NCBI GenBank assembly: GCA_001458075.1
Contig: LN899469.1
Span: 2,144,659 to 2,208,658, forward strand
Direction of reading: 5' to 3'
Source of the DNA: Idiomarinaceae bacterium HL-53
Lineage (GTDB): Bacteria > Pseudomonadota > Gammaproteobacteria > Enterobacterales > Alteromonadaceae
Length of the DNA: 64,000 bases
This document shows positions 1-7,669 of the stretch, one piece after another. A model generated the notes under the pieces. It was not told the origin of the DNA, searched no databases, and was given only the letters and a program-made list of their open reading frames with translations. The position numbers and the translations under genes are program-made. How positions within the stretch are numbered: position 1 is the stretch's first letter; every line of letters starts with the position of its first letter.

Positions 1-231
1 CGCAGAATATATACCGCAAACTGCCTTTCCTTGATAATGAACCTTCAACATCACATCGGTCGCTGACTCTTGATCAAGTTTAAAAAATCTCATGAGCACC
101 TCGATGACAAAGTCCATCGGGGTATAATCGTCGTTGTTCAACATCACCTGATACTGTGAGGGTGGTGTAATACCCACCACCGTATCTTCGTCTAAATGAT
201 GCTCAGGTATTGAATCACTGTACTTACTCAT
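1..231 (-). CDS. clpS: ClpS, ClpAP adaptor (3' part cut by window edge)
   Basis: ClpS binds N-degron substrates and hands them to the ClpA unfoldase of the ClpAP protease in the cytosol. The minus strand from position 231 reads [12 protein letters not shown] and continues through an [15 protein letters not shown] stretch, the conserved ClpS core that contacts ClpA, and then [15 protein letters not shown]. The first 77 codons are present and the C-terminus lies beyond base 1. The short acidic N-terminal extension fits the family. The gene is divergent from cspD, the arrangement known in many gammaproteobacteria; clpA would be expected just outside the window. Identity is confident although the gene is incomplete. 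Confidence 0.93.
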   Translation of the reverse strand, partial: MSKYSDSIPEHHLDEDTVVGITPPSQYQVMLNNDDYTPMDFVIEVLMRFFKLDQESATDVMLKVHYQGKAVCGIYSA

Positions 232-320
232 ATCATTAACTATAGCCGTTTCCTGGCAATATAAAGCCGTATTACATAAATTTTTTGTTAAATAAATGTA
301 CAAAAAAGTCGATAAATGCC

Positions 321-348
321 TTGACTATTAATTAACCTACTCTAGAGT
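321..348 (+). promoter_or_regulatory. possible sigma-70 promoter for cspD
   Basis: TTGACT (321-326) is followed after 16 bases by TAGAGT (343-348), which matches the -10 consensus at four of six positions. It lies 136 bases upstream of cspD, so it would give a long leader. It is the best candidate in the 252-bp clpS-cspD gap, but the -10 is weak. Confidence 0.35.
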
Positions 349-367
349 TAGAGATGGTATCGATATA

Positions 368-384
368 TACGGTTTTCAACCGTA
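368..384 (+). promoter_or_regulatory. small hairpin in the cspD leader
   Basis: A 7-bp perfect inverted repeat, TACGGTT then TTC then AACCGTA, sits in the region that would be transcribed as the cspD 5' leader. It is not followed by a T-run, so it is not a terminator. A role in leader folding is only an inference. Confidence 0.35.
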
Positions 385-483
385 GACGGTTCCACGCTAT
401 TAATAATTGGCACACCAATTATAACTAAATGTGCCTCTGACAGCTAAATTAAGTTCGCACGACACAAAGAAGGAAGTAGAAGT

Positions 484-699
484 ATGGCTACCGGTAAGGT
501 GAAATGGTTCAATAATTCCAAAGGGTTCGGGTTTATTGAAAGCGAAGAACGTAGTGGTGACATTTTCGCACACTATTCCACAATTCAAATGGACGGATAT
601 CGTACACTTAAAGCGGGCCAAGAAGTTGAATTTGAACTTCAAGAAGGCCCCAAAGGGTTACATGCTGTTCAAATTGTTCCAGCTTCCGGAGAAAATTAA
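484..699 (+). CDS. cspD: cold-shock-domain protein CspD
   Basis: A 71-residue single cold-shock domain that binds single-stranded nucleic acid. RNP1 (KGFGFIE, residues 13-19) and RNP2 (DIFAHYS, residues 26-32) are intact. Length and the position divergent from clpS point to CspD rather than to CspA. In E. coli, CspD is a stationary-phase inhibitor of DNA replication; that role is family knowledge and is not visible here. The ATG at 484 follows the purine-rich stretch GAAGGAAG at a good distance. A strong hairpin terminator follows the gene. Confidence 0.92.
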   Translation: MATGKVKWFNNSKGFGFIESEERSGDIFAHYSTIQMDGYRTLKAGQEVEFELQEGPKGLHAVQIVPASGEN

Positions 700-732
700 T
701 TACAAGAAGTTGCTAGAGAACAAGAAGCTATA

Positions 733-770
733 AAATGCCAGTGTGAGTTTCCACTGGCATTTTTAATTTT
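733..770 (+). terminator. rho-independent terminator of cspD
   Basis: AAATGCCAGTG (733-743) pairs with CACTGGCATTT (752-762) across an 8-base loop and is followed by a T-rich run. It sits 33 bases after the cspD stop and just before the 3' end of the convergent yejK gene. Confidence 0.85.
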
Positions 771-774
771 CTCT

Positions 775-1842
775 TCAGTCATTCTGTCCGTAATAGCGGC
801 GAAGTTGATCACGTAAATTAGGGGGGGTACCGACAATCGTAAGCGTATCGGTCTCCGGGTTATATTGAATTCTCTCTCCTAACATTTTCTGGTCGAAACC
901 AACACTCAGGCCACCACCCTGCCCTTGAAACTTAATGAGTGTTCGAAGCGCTGTTTTATCTGCGGGAAACTCTTCTGGTAACGGTGCCTCTGTCTCTGCA
1001 CTAAAAGCTTTTAATGAAGGCGCCCCTTGCGCTTGAAAACGCTCGTCGATGTCCGTAACACGAATGTTTTCTCCCTGCTGCCATCGCTCTCCGCAATAAT
1101 CAAACACTTCCCTTTGGAGCGCACTCGCGACGTCACGTGGCATTTCATTCTCGGCGACAAAAGACTGTACGGTTTTCACTAAAGCTTCTGTCGTCTTTTT
1201 TGCACTGACTTGCTCGGCACACCCAAGAAAATCTAAGAAAAAATCAGAAACCTTGCGGCCAGCGCGCCCACGAATAAACGAAATGTAATCCATTCCATTT
1301 GTGTTCGCTTGTAATTCTGTCAGGTTAATACGGGCCGCCAATTGCAGTTTGTTCACATCTAACTGTGCGCTGCGGTCGACCGACAAGTCGGGTTGAACCA
1401 TGACACCTTCACGCACGGGAATAAAACTGACTAACAAGAATCGGTCTGCCGTTTGTTGGTAATCAGCCATCAGAAGGAAGCCACTCTCAAACACCCCATA
1501 CTGACCGATTTCATTTTTTAATAAACGTGCGGCTTCTTGAGAAAAGTTTAAGAAATCACTTTCTTCGCGCAACCACGCTTCCATCAGTTTCTGAAACGGT
1601 AGTTTTTGTTCATCTAGGGTGTCTTCTGTTACCGGTTGGGTTTCACTACCTTCTGGTGCGGCCTCCACAAATCGAGCATACCCCTTTGCAGGCTTAGCGT
1701 TGTAAACGCGAGTCAGCTCTTCCAGTAAGCCCAACACGTCTCCGGTTTCAGCCAATAATTGTGGTGACAACCGTAAGCCAAATTGTCCTTCATTGTCTTG
1801 AAATAAATGGTGAACTACACTGGAGGTAATACTCAGTTTCAT
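775..1842 (-). CDS. yejK: nucleoid-associated protein YejK (NdpA)
   Basis: A protein of the YejK/NdpA family, cytosolic and nucleoid-associated, of uncertain molecular role. The chosen start gives 355 residues beginning MKLSITSSVVHHLFQ, close to the E. coli length of about 335. An in-frame upstream ATG at 1929 would add 29 residues but runs into the divergent yejL gene. The chosen ATG is preceded on the minus strand by GAGAGG. The conserved central stretch with FIRGRAGRKVSDFFLDFLGC is typical of the family. It is divergent from yejL-yejM with a 75-bp shared promoter region, the same neighbourhood as in E. coli. Confidence 0.9.
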   Translation of the reverse strand: MKLSITSSVVHHLFQDNEGQFGLRLSPQLLAETGDVLGLLEELTRVYNAKPAKGYARFVEAAPEGSETQPVTEDTLDEQKLPFQKLMEAWLREESDFLNFSQEAARLLKNEIGQYGVFESGFLLMADYQQTADRFLLVSFIPVREGVMVQPDLSVDRSAQLDVNKLQLAARINLTELQANTNGMDYISFIRGRAGRKVSDFFLDFLGCAEQVSAKKTTEALVKTVQSFVAENEMPRDVASALQREVFDYCGERWQQGENIRVTDIDERFQAQGAPSLKAFSAETEAPLPEEFPADKTALRTLIKFQGQGGGLSVGFDQKMLGERIQYNPETDTLTIVGTPPNLRDQLRRYYGQND

Positions 1843-1917
1843 GCGGCCTCTCGCTATGCAAGCATTGTAATTATGATAAACTCTGCTGAATTCTAACACG
1901 GAGCGGTAAGGAACCTC

Positions 1918-2130
1918 ATGCCTGTTCAATCGAAATATTCAAAGCAACAACAAGAAGCCTTATTTGACAAGCTTCTGAACGCGCTTACAGAGGAGCCGGT
2001 AAACAAAGATTTAGCTTTAATGACACTAGGGAATCTAGTAACTCACGTAATTCAACAAGAATCACAAGCACAAAAGCGTGAGCAACTAGCGGAGCAATTC
2101 GGTCGTATTTTAATGCAATCGATCAAGTAG
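1918..2130 (+). CDS. yejL: YejL family protein (DUF1414)
   Basis: A 70-residue protein matching the small YejL family: it starts MPVQSKYSKQQ and has the conserved EEPVNKDLALMTLGNLVTHVI stretch. The function is not known. It probably forms a helical dimer, since the sequence is almost entirely amphipathic helix. A ribosome-binding sequence AAGGAA lies ahead of the ATG. It sits 41 bases before yejM and is likely cotranscribed with it, as in enteric bacteria. Confidence 0.9.
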   Translation: MPVQSKYSKQQQEALFDKLLNALTEEPVNKDLALMTLGNLVTHVIQQESQAQKREQLAEQFGRILMQSIK

Positions 2131-2171
2131 CTCGCCAACAGCCACGAAGATAACAAAAAGAATGAGTGCGT

Positions 2172-3782
2172 ATGTCCAAACACCAGCATCGTGATCGAAT
2201 CGCAACCGCCATCAGTTGGGGCCATTGGTTCACCCTCACTAATATCTTTTTGGCACTTCTCATCGGCACGTTGTATCTCGATTCAGCAGAACCTACCCGA
2301 AGCATCATCGGCTTATTTTATCTGTTTGTAAGTTGGGTTGGTCACTTTGCTTTTCTTCCTTTTGTTTTCTTTATTATTTTTATTTTCCCACTTTGCATCT
2401 TGTTTCCATACTCGCGATTTTTACGCGGCGTGAGTGCGGTTCTGTCATCCTTTGCACTATTTATATTGCTCATTGATGCATTGTTTTTCCAACATTACAG
2501 CTTCCACTTAAATTCATATGCACTCTCAACCCTAGCAGCCGACGCAGAGCAATGGTTTAGTGGTGGTAGTTTTGTTCTATTAATCGCTTTTATGATGGTT
2601 TTTCTATTAATCTTTACGGTTCAGCTCCTCTTAGCAAACCTCACCTGGAAAAAATTAGAGCAACTGCGCAGTCTGCGCACTGCAAAGCCATTGCCGGCTA
2701 TTTTTATCGCATGCTTTTTTCTGAGTCATTCGATCCACATTTGGGCTGACGCAACACTTTATCGCCCAATTACACAACAAGATGACTTATTCCCGGCATC
2801 TTACCCAACCACAGCGAAAACATTAATGACGCGCCAAGGGTGGATATCCATTGCAACCTATGACAATCAGCGCAGTGCGCTGGCAGATATTTCCATTGAG
2901 AATCTGCGCTACCCAACGCAAGCTATGTTGTGTGCACCCAAAGAAAATACGCAACGCGCGCTGCTTGTCGCGTTCGACGAAATATCACCGAGCGCCCGCC
3001 TACAAATTGAGCAAGCACTCCCTTCCCTTACGCAGTTCCAAGGCGCTCATGTTGTTCACCCAGTATTGAAATCTAGTACCTTTCAGCTTGCTTATGGCAT
3101 TCCAGACCGTTTGTTACCCGCAATTGAGACTCGCGGCGATACTCCGGCCTACCTTCAGTCAATGTCACGTGCAGGATATCCCGTGCAATGGCTGCGCAGC
3201 GAACAATGGTCAATAACTTGGTTACCTATGCCTTTGCGTGAATTGACGCAATCGATGGACGCGCTCGACGCTTCTGCGGCTCCTGTTTCAATTCTTTGGG
3301 CCAGTGTCGCGGATATCCACGCTGTATTAACCTCGGTGGCAGCGTTTTATGAAGCGCATCCAACCGCTCAAATTATCATTACAGGGCTTACGCCTCATAC
3401 AGAAGCAGCAAGCAAAGTTGCACAAAGGCTCAGTGCGCCCCTATGGATGGCTAACGTCGAGCCACAGCCGGATCGTGTATTAAGCAAACTGGAAGACTTA
3501 ATGCCAAGCTTCTTTAGTCAATATTTGTCTTGCGCCGAGAGTTTCAAAACCTTTACGAATGGCATTCCGTTACAGCGAATCCATAGTAGTTTCCCTCGCG
3601 TCATTAGCATACAGCCCTCTATTTACATATTTGAAAACCAAAAGAGCAGTATTCTTCATGCGGACGGTGATGTTGAGGTATTTGACAACGAAGGAAATCC
3701 GCTTGTGAACGAAGAGCCGAGTCCTGCCGCTGTAGTCGACGCACTTAAAGAACTTCAGAGATTTACAGTAAAGTCGAATTAG
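2172..3782 (+). CDS. yejM: inner-membrane LPS regulator YejM/PbgA-like protein
   Basis: YejM (PbgA/LapC) is an inner-membrane protein that senses lipopolysaccharide and controls LpxC turnover in E. coli. The first 190 residues carry the family hallmark, about five transmembrane segments starting with ISWGHWFTLTNIFLALLIG, and then HSIHIWADATLYRPITQQDDLFPASYP. The periplasmic part is shorter (536 residues in total against 586) and much diverged. The nucleophile-region aspartate is kept (LLVAFDEI), but I cannot find the Asp-His pair of the sulfatase-like fold. An in-frame GTG at 2166 is an alternative start. Family membership is secure from the membrane domain; exact function is inferred. Confidence 0.85.
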   Translation: MSKHQHRDRIATAISWGHWFTLTNIFLALLIGTLYLDSAEPTRSIIGLFYLFVSWVGHFAFLPFVFFIIFIFPLCILFPYSRFLRGVSAVLSSFALFILLIDALFFQHYSFHLNSYALSTLAADAEQWFSGGSFVLLIAFMMVFLLIFTVQLLLANLTWKKLEQLRSLRTAKPLPAIFIACFFLSHSIHIWADATLYRPITQQDDLFPASYPTTAKTLMTRQGWISIATYDNQRSALADISIENLRYPTQAMLCAPKENTQRALLVAFDEISPSARLQIEQALPSLTQFQGAHVVHPVLKSSTFQLAYGIPDRLLPAIETRGDTPAYLQSMSRAGYPVQWLRSEQWSITWLPMPLRELTQSMDALDASAAPVSILWASVADIHAVLTSVAAFYEAHPTAQIIITGLTPHTEAASKVAQRLSAPLWMANVEPQPDRVLSKLEDLMPSFFSQYLSCAESFKTFTNGIPLQRIHSSFPRVISIQPSIYIFENQKSSILHADGDVEVFDNEGNPLVNEEPSPAAVVDALKELQRFTVKSN

Positions 3783-3826
3783 TTGCACAAAAATTCAACT
3801 GTTAGAGCAACTTTGCTTCGATTTGC

Positions 3827-3854
3827 TTGCGATTCTCCGTTAAATACGTAAGAT
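3827..3854 (+). promoter_or_regulatory. likely tRNA-Pro promoter
   Basis: TTGCGA (3827-3832), a 16-base spacer and TAAGAT (3849-3854) place transcription start a few bases ahead of the tRNA. Both hexamers match consensus at four of six positions. Confidence 0.45.
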
Positions 3855-3866
3855 ACGCATCTCGGT

Positions 3867-3943
3867 CGGCGTGTAGCGCAGCTTGGTAGCGCACTGTCAT
3901 GGGGTGTCAGGGGTCGGAGGTTCAAATCCTCTCACGCCGACCA
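3867..3943 (+). tRNA. tRNA-Pro, anticodon GGG
   Basis: This 77-base gene folds as a full cloverleaf. Acceptor strands CGGCGTG and CACGCCG pair, followed by discriminator A and encoded CCA. The D arm reads GCGCAGCTTGGTAGCGC, the anticodon loop is ATGGGGT, and the T loop is TTCAAAT. The anticodon stem carries the same T-T mismatch as E. coli proL. The 3' part from base 3891 is duplicated at 9361-9416, so the intact gene lies at the left junction of the integrated island. Confidence 0.96.
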
Positions 3944-3946
3944 ATT
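3891..3946 (+). repeat. attL, 56-bp direct repeat within tRNA-Pro
   Basis: Bases 3891-3946 are identical to 9361-9416. They run from the anticodon stem through the T arm and CCA into the next three bases. The flanking bases differ on both sides, so the repeat ends are well defined. This is the left attachment-site product of integrase action. Confidence 0.95.
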
Positions 3947-4028
3947 CTCTACAACCCTCTACACTATTGACTTTTATGGTCATACCCTTTAAAAATACAT
4001 CCATTCTAAACTGCTGAGAACCCCGATC

Positions 4029-4060
4029 TGGGTCACTTTCTGGGTCACCTTTTGGGTCAC
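4029..4060 (+). repeat. three TGGGTCAC repeats at 12-bp period (left arm sites)
   Basis: TGGGTCAC occurs at 4029-4036, 4041-4048 and 4053-4060, exactly 12 bases apart, between attL and the integrase gene. The same motif with the same period is found just inside attR. The location and pairing suggest arm-type binding sites for the integrase or an accessory protein; they could also regulate the integrase promoter, which must lie here. Confidence 0.7.
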
Positions 4061-4100
4061 TATCAGCTCTATTTGCATCAAACTTTATCTAGACAAGAGA

Positions 4101-5507
4101 ATGGATAAGAAATACCTCAAACAAGCGTCATCAGGCTTATGGCTGTACAGACGAAAAACCCCTGTCCTGCTGAAAGATAAGTACGAATCACCATACATTC
4201 AGTACACACTGCACACGCACAGTCATCATGAAGCAATCATCAAGCGCAACAAGATTAACGCTGATATTGACATGGAGCTACACCACGCGAAGCATGGGAG
4301 CACAGACAAGTCTAAGTTCTATTATTACTACACCCCTTGGAGACGAGAGCGGCTAGCGCGTGCTGACGAACCGTACATTGAAGAAATAGAACAAGGCGTG
4401 GGCGTTAGAAAGTTCCACCCAATGGAGGAAGCTGACGTAGAATCCGTAATCGATAACCCCGAAGACAAGAACAACCCAACCGTATACGCTGCGTGGTCTG
4501 CTGCAAAGACAGGGAACATTCCCGATGAATTCCAGCCAACAATCAAAGAGCTAGCCGATGAATGGTCTGTTTGGGCTGAAGACAAGAAGAACTCAAAGTA
4601 CATCTCAGCTATGAGCACCTATGTGAAGGCGCTAGTCGCTTACTTGGGAGGTGACGAGTTGCCATTCAATGCATCTTCAGGTAAAGCTCAGCTATTCATT
4701 GATGAACTACTCACTCAAGGTAAATCAGCGAATACCGTTACCCATTACAAGAGCAAGCTTCAGGAGCTTTGGCGCTGGTCTCTAACGAGAGAGAAAACTA
4801 AAGGTGAAAATCCTTGGTTGAATACTAAGGTCGAAGCCAGTCGCAAGCAGAGCAAGCCTAACCATTACAGAAACTTCAGTGACTCTGAGCTAGCGCACAT
4901 ACTCAATGAGACGCAGTACGACAAACTACAGGCTTCCTCTTGGACTTATCCGTACGCTTTACACGTACTGCCCCGACTACTTCCCTTTCTTGGTACACGC
5001 CTCAGCGAGCTTGCCAAGGCTAAAACCGAACAGTTCGTAGAGGTTGACGGTCGGCTTTTCTTTGAGGTCAGAGGAGGTAAAACTGTCAACGCTGAACGCA
5101 TAGTACCTGTATGCCCAGCTATTACGAGCTTTGTACAGGAGGTCATTCGCAGTGCTGGAGATTCACCTTGGCTATTCCCTGAGATTGCTAATGCTGAGAT
5201 AGGCGCAGATAAAGCCGTAAACAGCATATCCTCGAAGTTCGGCAAAATAACCAAAGGCTTCGGCAAGGTCGAAGGCTACAAGACAGGGCTGCATTCATTC
5301 AGAGGACACTTCGCTACCGCACTTGAGCAAATAGGTTGCCCTGAAGACGTAGCAAGCAAGTTAGCAGGACACAAAGGCCTCACATTGACATACAGCCTTT
5401 ACAGCAAACACAAAGACGAGGACAAGCTTTGGCGGTACATCGAAAGGATGCATGAAGCTGACTGTTTGAGACCGCTAGTACCGCTTCAGGATAGCGCTGC
5501 TGCTTAA
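4101..5507 (+). CDS. int: tyrosine recombinase / island integrase
   Basis: A 468-residue site-specific recombinase that would integrate and excise the island at tRNA-Pro. The C-terminal catalytic domain shows R300 (LGTRLSELA), K327 (RGGKTVN), H398 and R401 (LHSFRGHF), H424 (LAGHKG) and the likely nucleophile Y434 (TYSLYSK). A SAM-like core-binding region lies around residues 145-235. The N-terminal 60 residues (LYRRKTPVLLKDKY) resemble the arm-type domain of integrases that recognise outer sites. All catalytic residues are present, so it may be active. The ATG at 4101 follows a weak ribosome-binding sequence, AAGAGA. It is transcribed away from attL. No excisionase gene is recognisable nearby. 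Confidence 0.93.
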   Translation: MDKKYLKQASSGLWLYRRKTPVLLKDKYESPYIQYTLHTHSHHEAIIKRNKINADIDMELHHAKHGSTDKSKFYYYYTPWRRERLARADEPYIEEIEQGVGVRKFHPMEEADVESVIDNPEDKNNPTVYAAWSAAKTGNIPDEFQPTIKELADEWSVWAEDKKNSKYISAMSTYVKALVAYLGGDELPFNASSGKAQLFIDELLTQGKSANTVTHYKSKLQELWRWSLTREKTKGENPWLNTKVEASRKQSKPNHYRNFSDSELAHILNETQYDKLQASSWTYPYALHVLPRLLPFLGTRLSELAKAKTEQFVEVDGRLFFEVRGGKTVNAERIVPVCPAITSFVQEVIRSAGDSPWLFPEIANAEIGADKAVNSISSKFGKITKGFGKVEGYKTGLHSFRGHFATALEQIGCPEDVASKLAGHKGLTLTYSLYSKHKDEDKLWRYIERMHEADCLRPLVPLQDSAAA

Positions 5508-5527
5508 AGTCACTCGTGTTGACCTGA

Positions 5528-5595
5528 AAGCATTTTACTCAAAAAAATCTGTGGGGGTTCTCGATACAAGGAAACGCTGAGTTCCCCCCCCATGT
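5528..5595. other. short gap with imperfect G/C-run hairpin
   Basis: Between the convergent integrase and the minus-strand cargo operon, GGGGGTTCTC (near 5554) can pair imperfectly with GAGTTCCCCC (near 5579). No clear T-run follows on either strand. It may act as a weak bidirectional transcription barrier; nothing else is seen in this 116-bp gap. Confidence 0.3.
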
Positions 5596-5623
5596 GGTAC
5601 CGTTGTAAGACTTAACGAAATGC

Positions 5624-6244
5624 CTATGATGAGCTTTTGTTGAAAGCCGCCTTCAAGTCCCTCGCTACCTCAGAGGGTTCTATGTGCCCAGATTTCTCTA
5701 TCGCGCTTATCACCGTAGACAAAAAGGCCTGTTTGCTCTGTTCACTAGAGTCCTTGAGGAGCTTTCCCACTTGAGCCGTCAGTTTTTCGTTATCGACTTT
5801 CGCCCTCTCCTGTCTGTCTTGTTCTACCATCCCTCTCTGCCAGCTAACTGTGCTGAGTACTGAATATATAGCTGCGTCAGTTAGTTTACCCTCAACCTTT
5901 AGCTGCTTCGACATTTCTCCGTAAATCAGCGAGTGCTCAACGAAAACCATTTCTCGACTTGGCCGCTTACCACTAATTCCCTCTGAGACCATTCTATTCA
6001 AAACAGACCATGCTTCGTCGTTACGCTTCGCTAATAACAAATACTGAGGAAGCTTTAAGTATGCAGCTGATGCCAGCACTACGTCTTCGACAACCGCTGA
6101 TTCGTGTGCCTTACTAATGGCTTGGATGGCTTCATCAAGCTTGCCCTCCGACTTTAATTTTGTCGCCTGCTTTAACCATTCAGAACTTGACCGCGCTTCT
6201 GTCTGTCGCTTGCTGTTCAAGCCCAAGAGTTTACCAAAAACCAT
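5624..6244 (-). CDS. unrecognised helical-repeat-like protein (island cargo)
   Basis: I do not recognise this 206-residue protein. It is predicted soluble, with no signal peptide or membrane segment. Residues 20-75 (EWLKQATKLKSEGKLDEAIQ, then a second helix pair with YLKLPQYLLLAKRNDEAWSVL) have the spacing of TPR-like helical hairpins. Residues 140-205 are lysine- and glutamate-rich helix, probably coiled coil. It is the second gene of a minus-strand pair with the lipoprotein, 10 bases downstream, with its own strong ribosome-binding sequence (AAGGAGGGG). The ATG at 6244 fits that sequence. As island cargo it could serve the element or modify the host; no function is assigned. Confidence 0.75.
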   Translation of the reverse strand: MVFGKLLGLNSKRQTEARSSSEWLKQATKLKSEGKLDEAIQAISKAHESAVVEDVVLASAAYLKLPQYLLLAKRNDEAWSVLNRMVSEGISGKRPSREMVFVEHSLIYGEMSKQLKVEGKLTDAAIYSVLSTVSWQRGMVEQDRQERAKVDNEKLTAQVGKLLKDSSEQSKQAFLSTVISAIEKSGHIEPSEVARDLKAAFNKSSS

Positions 6245-6254
6245 TTACCCCTCC

Positions 6255-6599
6255 TTAATCAAGACCTTTGAGCGAACTACAGGCACTCTCACCTTTCGAC
6301 AGCAACAGGACATTTCTGTGCTGACAAAGCTCAACCCAACCAGATAGATTCCCATCTTGTACAGATGAGGCAAAACCCTCCGCTTCGTTAGTCGCACTAG
6401 AAGCGTTTTCGTAAAGATAAACCTCTACTCGGTCACTTGCCCAGTGACCACTCCAGCCATCAGTAGCATTCACCATTTGATACAGTTGCTGCTGGTCTTT
6501 TTGAAAACCATTAGCTTCTAATTCGGATAATGTTAGTTGGCTCTCTGATGAGCATCCTGCGAGTAAGACCACTAGTCCCAACATTACTGTGCGTTTCAT
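6255..6599 (-). CDS. small predicted lipoprotein (island cargo)
   Basis: A 114-residue protein starting MKRTVMLGLVVLLAGCSSES: a basic N-terminus, a hydrophobic stretch and lipobox LAGC with Cys16, so it is predicted to be lipidated and exported. Serines after the cysteine would allow sorting to the outer membrane. The mature part has no domain I recognise; it contains several aromatic residues and two further cysteines near the C-terminus that could form a disulfide. AGGAG precedes the ATG on the minus strand. It is the first gene of a two-gene operon with the helical-repeat-like protein and diverges from the serine recombinase across a motif-rich 216-bp region. Confidence 0.78.
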   Translation of the reverse strand: MKRTVMLGLVVLLAGCSSESQLTLSELEANGFQKDQQQLYQMVNATDGWSGHWASDRVEVYLYENASSATNEAEGFASSVQDGNLSGWVELCQHRNVLLLSKGESACSSLKGLD

Positions 6600-6625
6600 T
6601 CCCTTGCTCCTGTGTTTGTATGCGC

Positions 6626-6801
6626 GTGTATCCTTGACTTGTTTAAGCTACTCGCTCTTGAATGGTTAGTAAAGGCAGAGAGCGCACCAACAGAGTACGC
6701 TTGGTGATACACGCTGAATGGAACACAAAAAGTGTATCAATAGCATTGATTTTTAATAATGATACACATAATATATATGACTCTAGAACTGATTGGTACA
6801 C
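6626..6801. promoter_or_regulatory. five GTGTATC/GATACAC motifs between divergent genes
   Basis: TGATACAC occurs at 6705-6712 and 6760-6767, its complement GTGTATCA at 6732-6739, and near copies GTGTATC at 6626-6632 and TGGTACAC at 6794-6801. The pair 6705-6739 forms a 35-bp inverted repeat. The copy at 6760-6767 falls between the probable -35 and -10 of the recombinase promoter. The set could be operators for both divergent units, or recombination subsites bound by the serine recombinase itself. Confidence 0.6.
6746..6774 (+). promoter_or_regulatory. probable promoter of the serine recombinase
   Basis: TTGATT (6746-6751), a 17-base spacer and TAATAT (6769-6774) lie 42 bases ahead of the start codon. 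A TGATACAC motif occupies the end of the spacer, as expected for a repressed or self-regulated promoter. Confidence 0.5.
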
Positions 6802-6815
6802 TTTAAGGAGTCATT

Positions 6816-7385
6816 ATGGAGAGAATCGGTTACATTCGTGTGTCATCTGTAGGTCAGAACACAGAGCGCCAGCTAAGCGGCTTAGAGTTTGACCGTGTGT
6901 TCACTGATAAATGCTCAGGGTCAACGGTAGACCGCCCAGAGTTGAAGCGTTTACTTGACCATGTACGCGAGGGAGACGCTGTGTATGTCCATAGCATTGA
7001 CCGTATGGCTCGTGACTTAAAGAACCTGCTAGAGCTTATCGACTACTTCAAGTCCAAAGGCGTAGACATTCACTTCGTTAAGGAGGGGCTGAGCTACACG
7101 CCTAATCATTCAAACCCTATGCAAGACATGATGCTACAGGTAATGGGCGCTGTGAGTCAGTTTGAGCGTGCTCTGATACGTGAGCGCCAGCGAGAAGGCA
7201 TTGAACAAGCCAAAGCTAAAGGCGTTTACAAGGGCAGTAAGAAGACGATAGATCGGGAGAAGGTCTTGGAGATGCTCAATCAGGGCATTAAGAAGGCTGA
7301 GATAGCCCGTAAGCTGGGCATAGGCCGTGTCTCAGTGTATCGCGTGATTGATGAACTGAAAGACCAAGGCAAGATTGTAGCGTAG
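6816..7385 (+). CDS. serine recombinase, resolvase/invertase family
   Basis: A 189-residue small serine recombinase of the Pin/Tn3-resolvase type. The N-terminal catalytic domain begins ERIGYIRVSS with R8 and nucleophile S10; R63 and R66 occur in DRMARDL; a long E-helix region follows (residues 103-130). The C-terminal part (about 145-185) is a helix-turn-helix, AEIARKLGIGRVSVYRV. Length and domain order are normal, so it may be active. AAGGAG precedes the ATG. Its target sites are unknown; the motif cluster immediately upstream is the best candidate. In this element it could resolve multimers, invert a segment or act as a regulator; only the family assignment is firm. Confidence 0.93.
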   Translation: MERIGYIRVSSVGQNTERQLSGLEFDRVFTDKCSGSTVDRPELKRLLDHVREGDAVYVHSIDRMARDLKNLLELIDYFKSKGVDIHFVKEGLSYTPNHSNPMQDMMLQVMGAVSQFERALIRERQREGIEQAKAKGVYKGSKKTIDREKVLEMLNQGIKKAEIARKLGIGRVSVYRVIDELKDQGKIVA

Positions 7386-7669
7386 AACGATCTGAGACGA
7401 TCTGTATGAGGCTCTGAGAGCGCAACCAATACCATCGTTAATACAAGAGCTTACAGAGCCTCTGAGAGACGCACTGGCGTCCTACCCTGCTATTTTCTTA
7501 TTACAACTAAACACTCTCTGAGTGAGTACAACAAGGCAAATAATTTACCTTTGAGAACCACATAACCAATACGCCTGAAACCCTTGGTACACAAGGCCTT
7601 CGCAGGTCACGCACCTCAAGAGGGAAACGAAAAGACAATGAAAAGAAAACTTTAAGATAACACTAGATA

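Noticed and set aside
4328-5266. Minus-strand open frames inside the integrase gene
   Set aside because: They are shadows of the coding strand, with no ribosome-binding sites or recognisable motifs.
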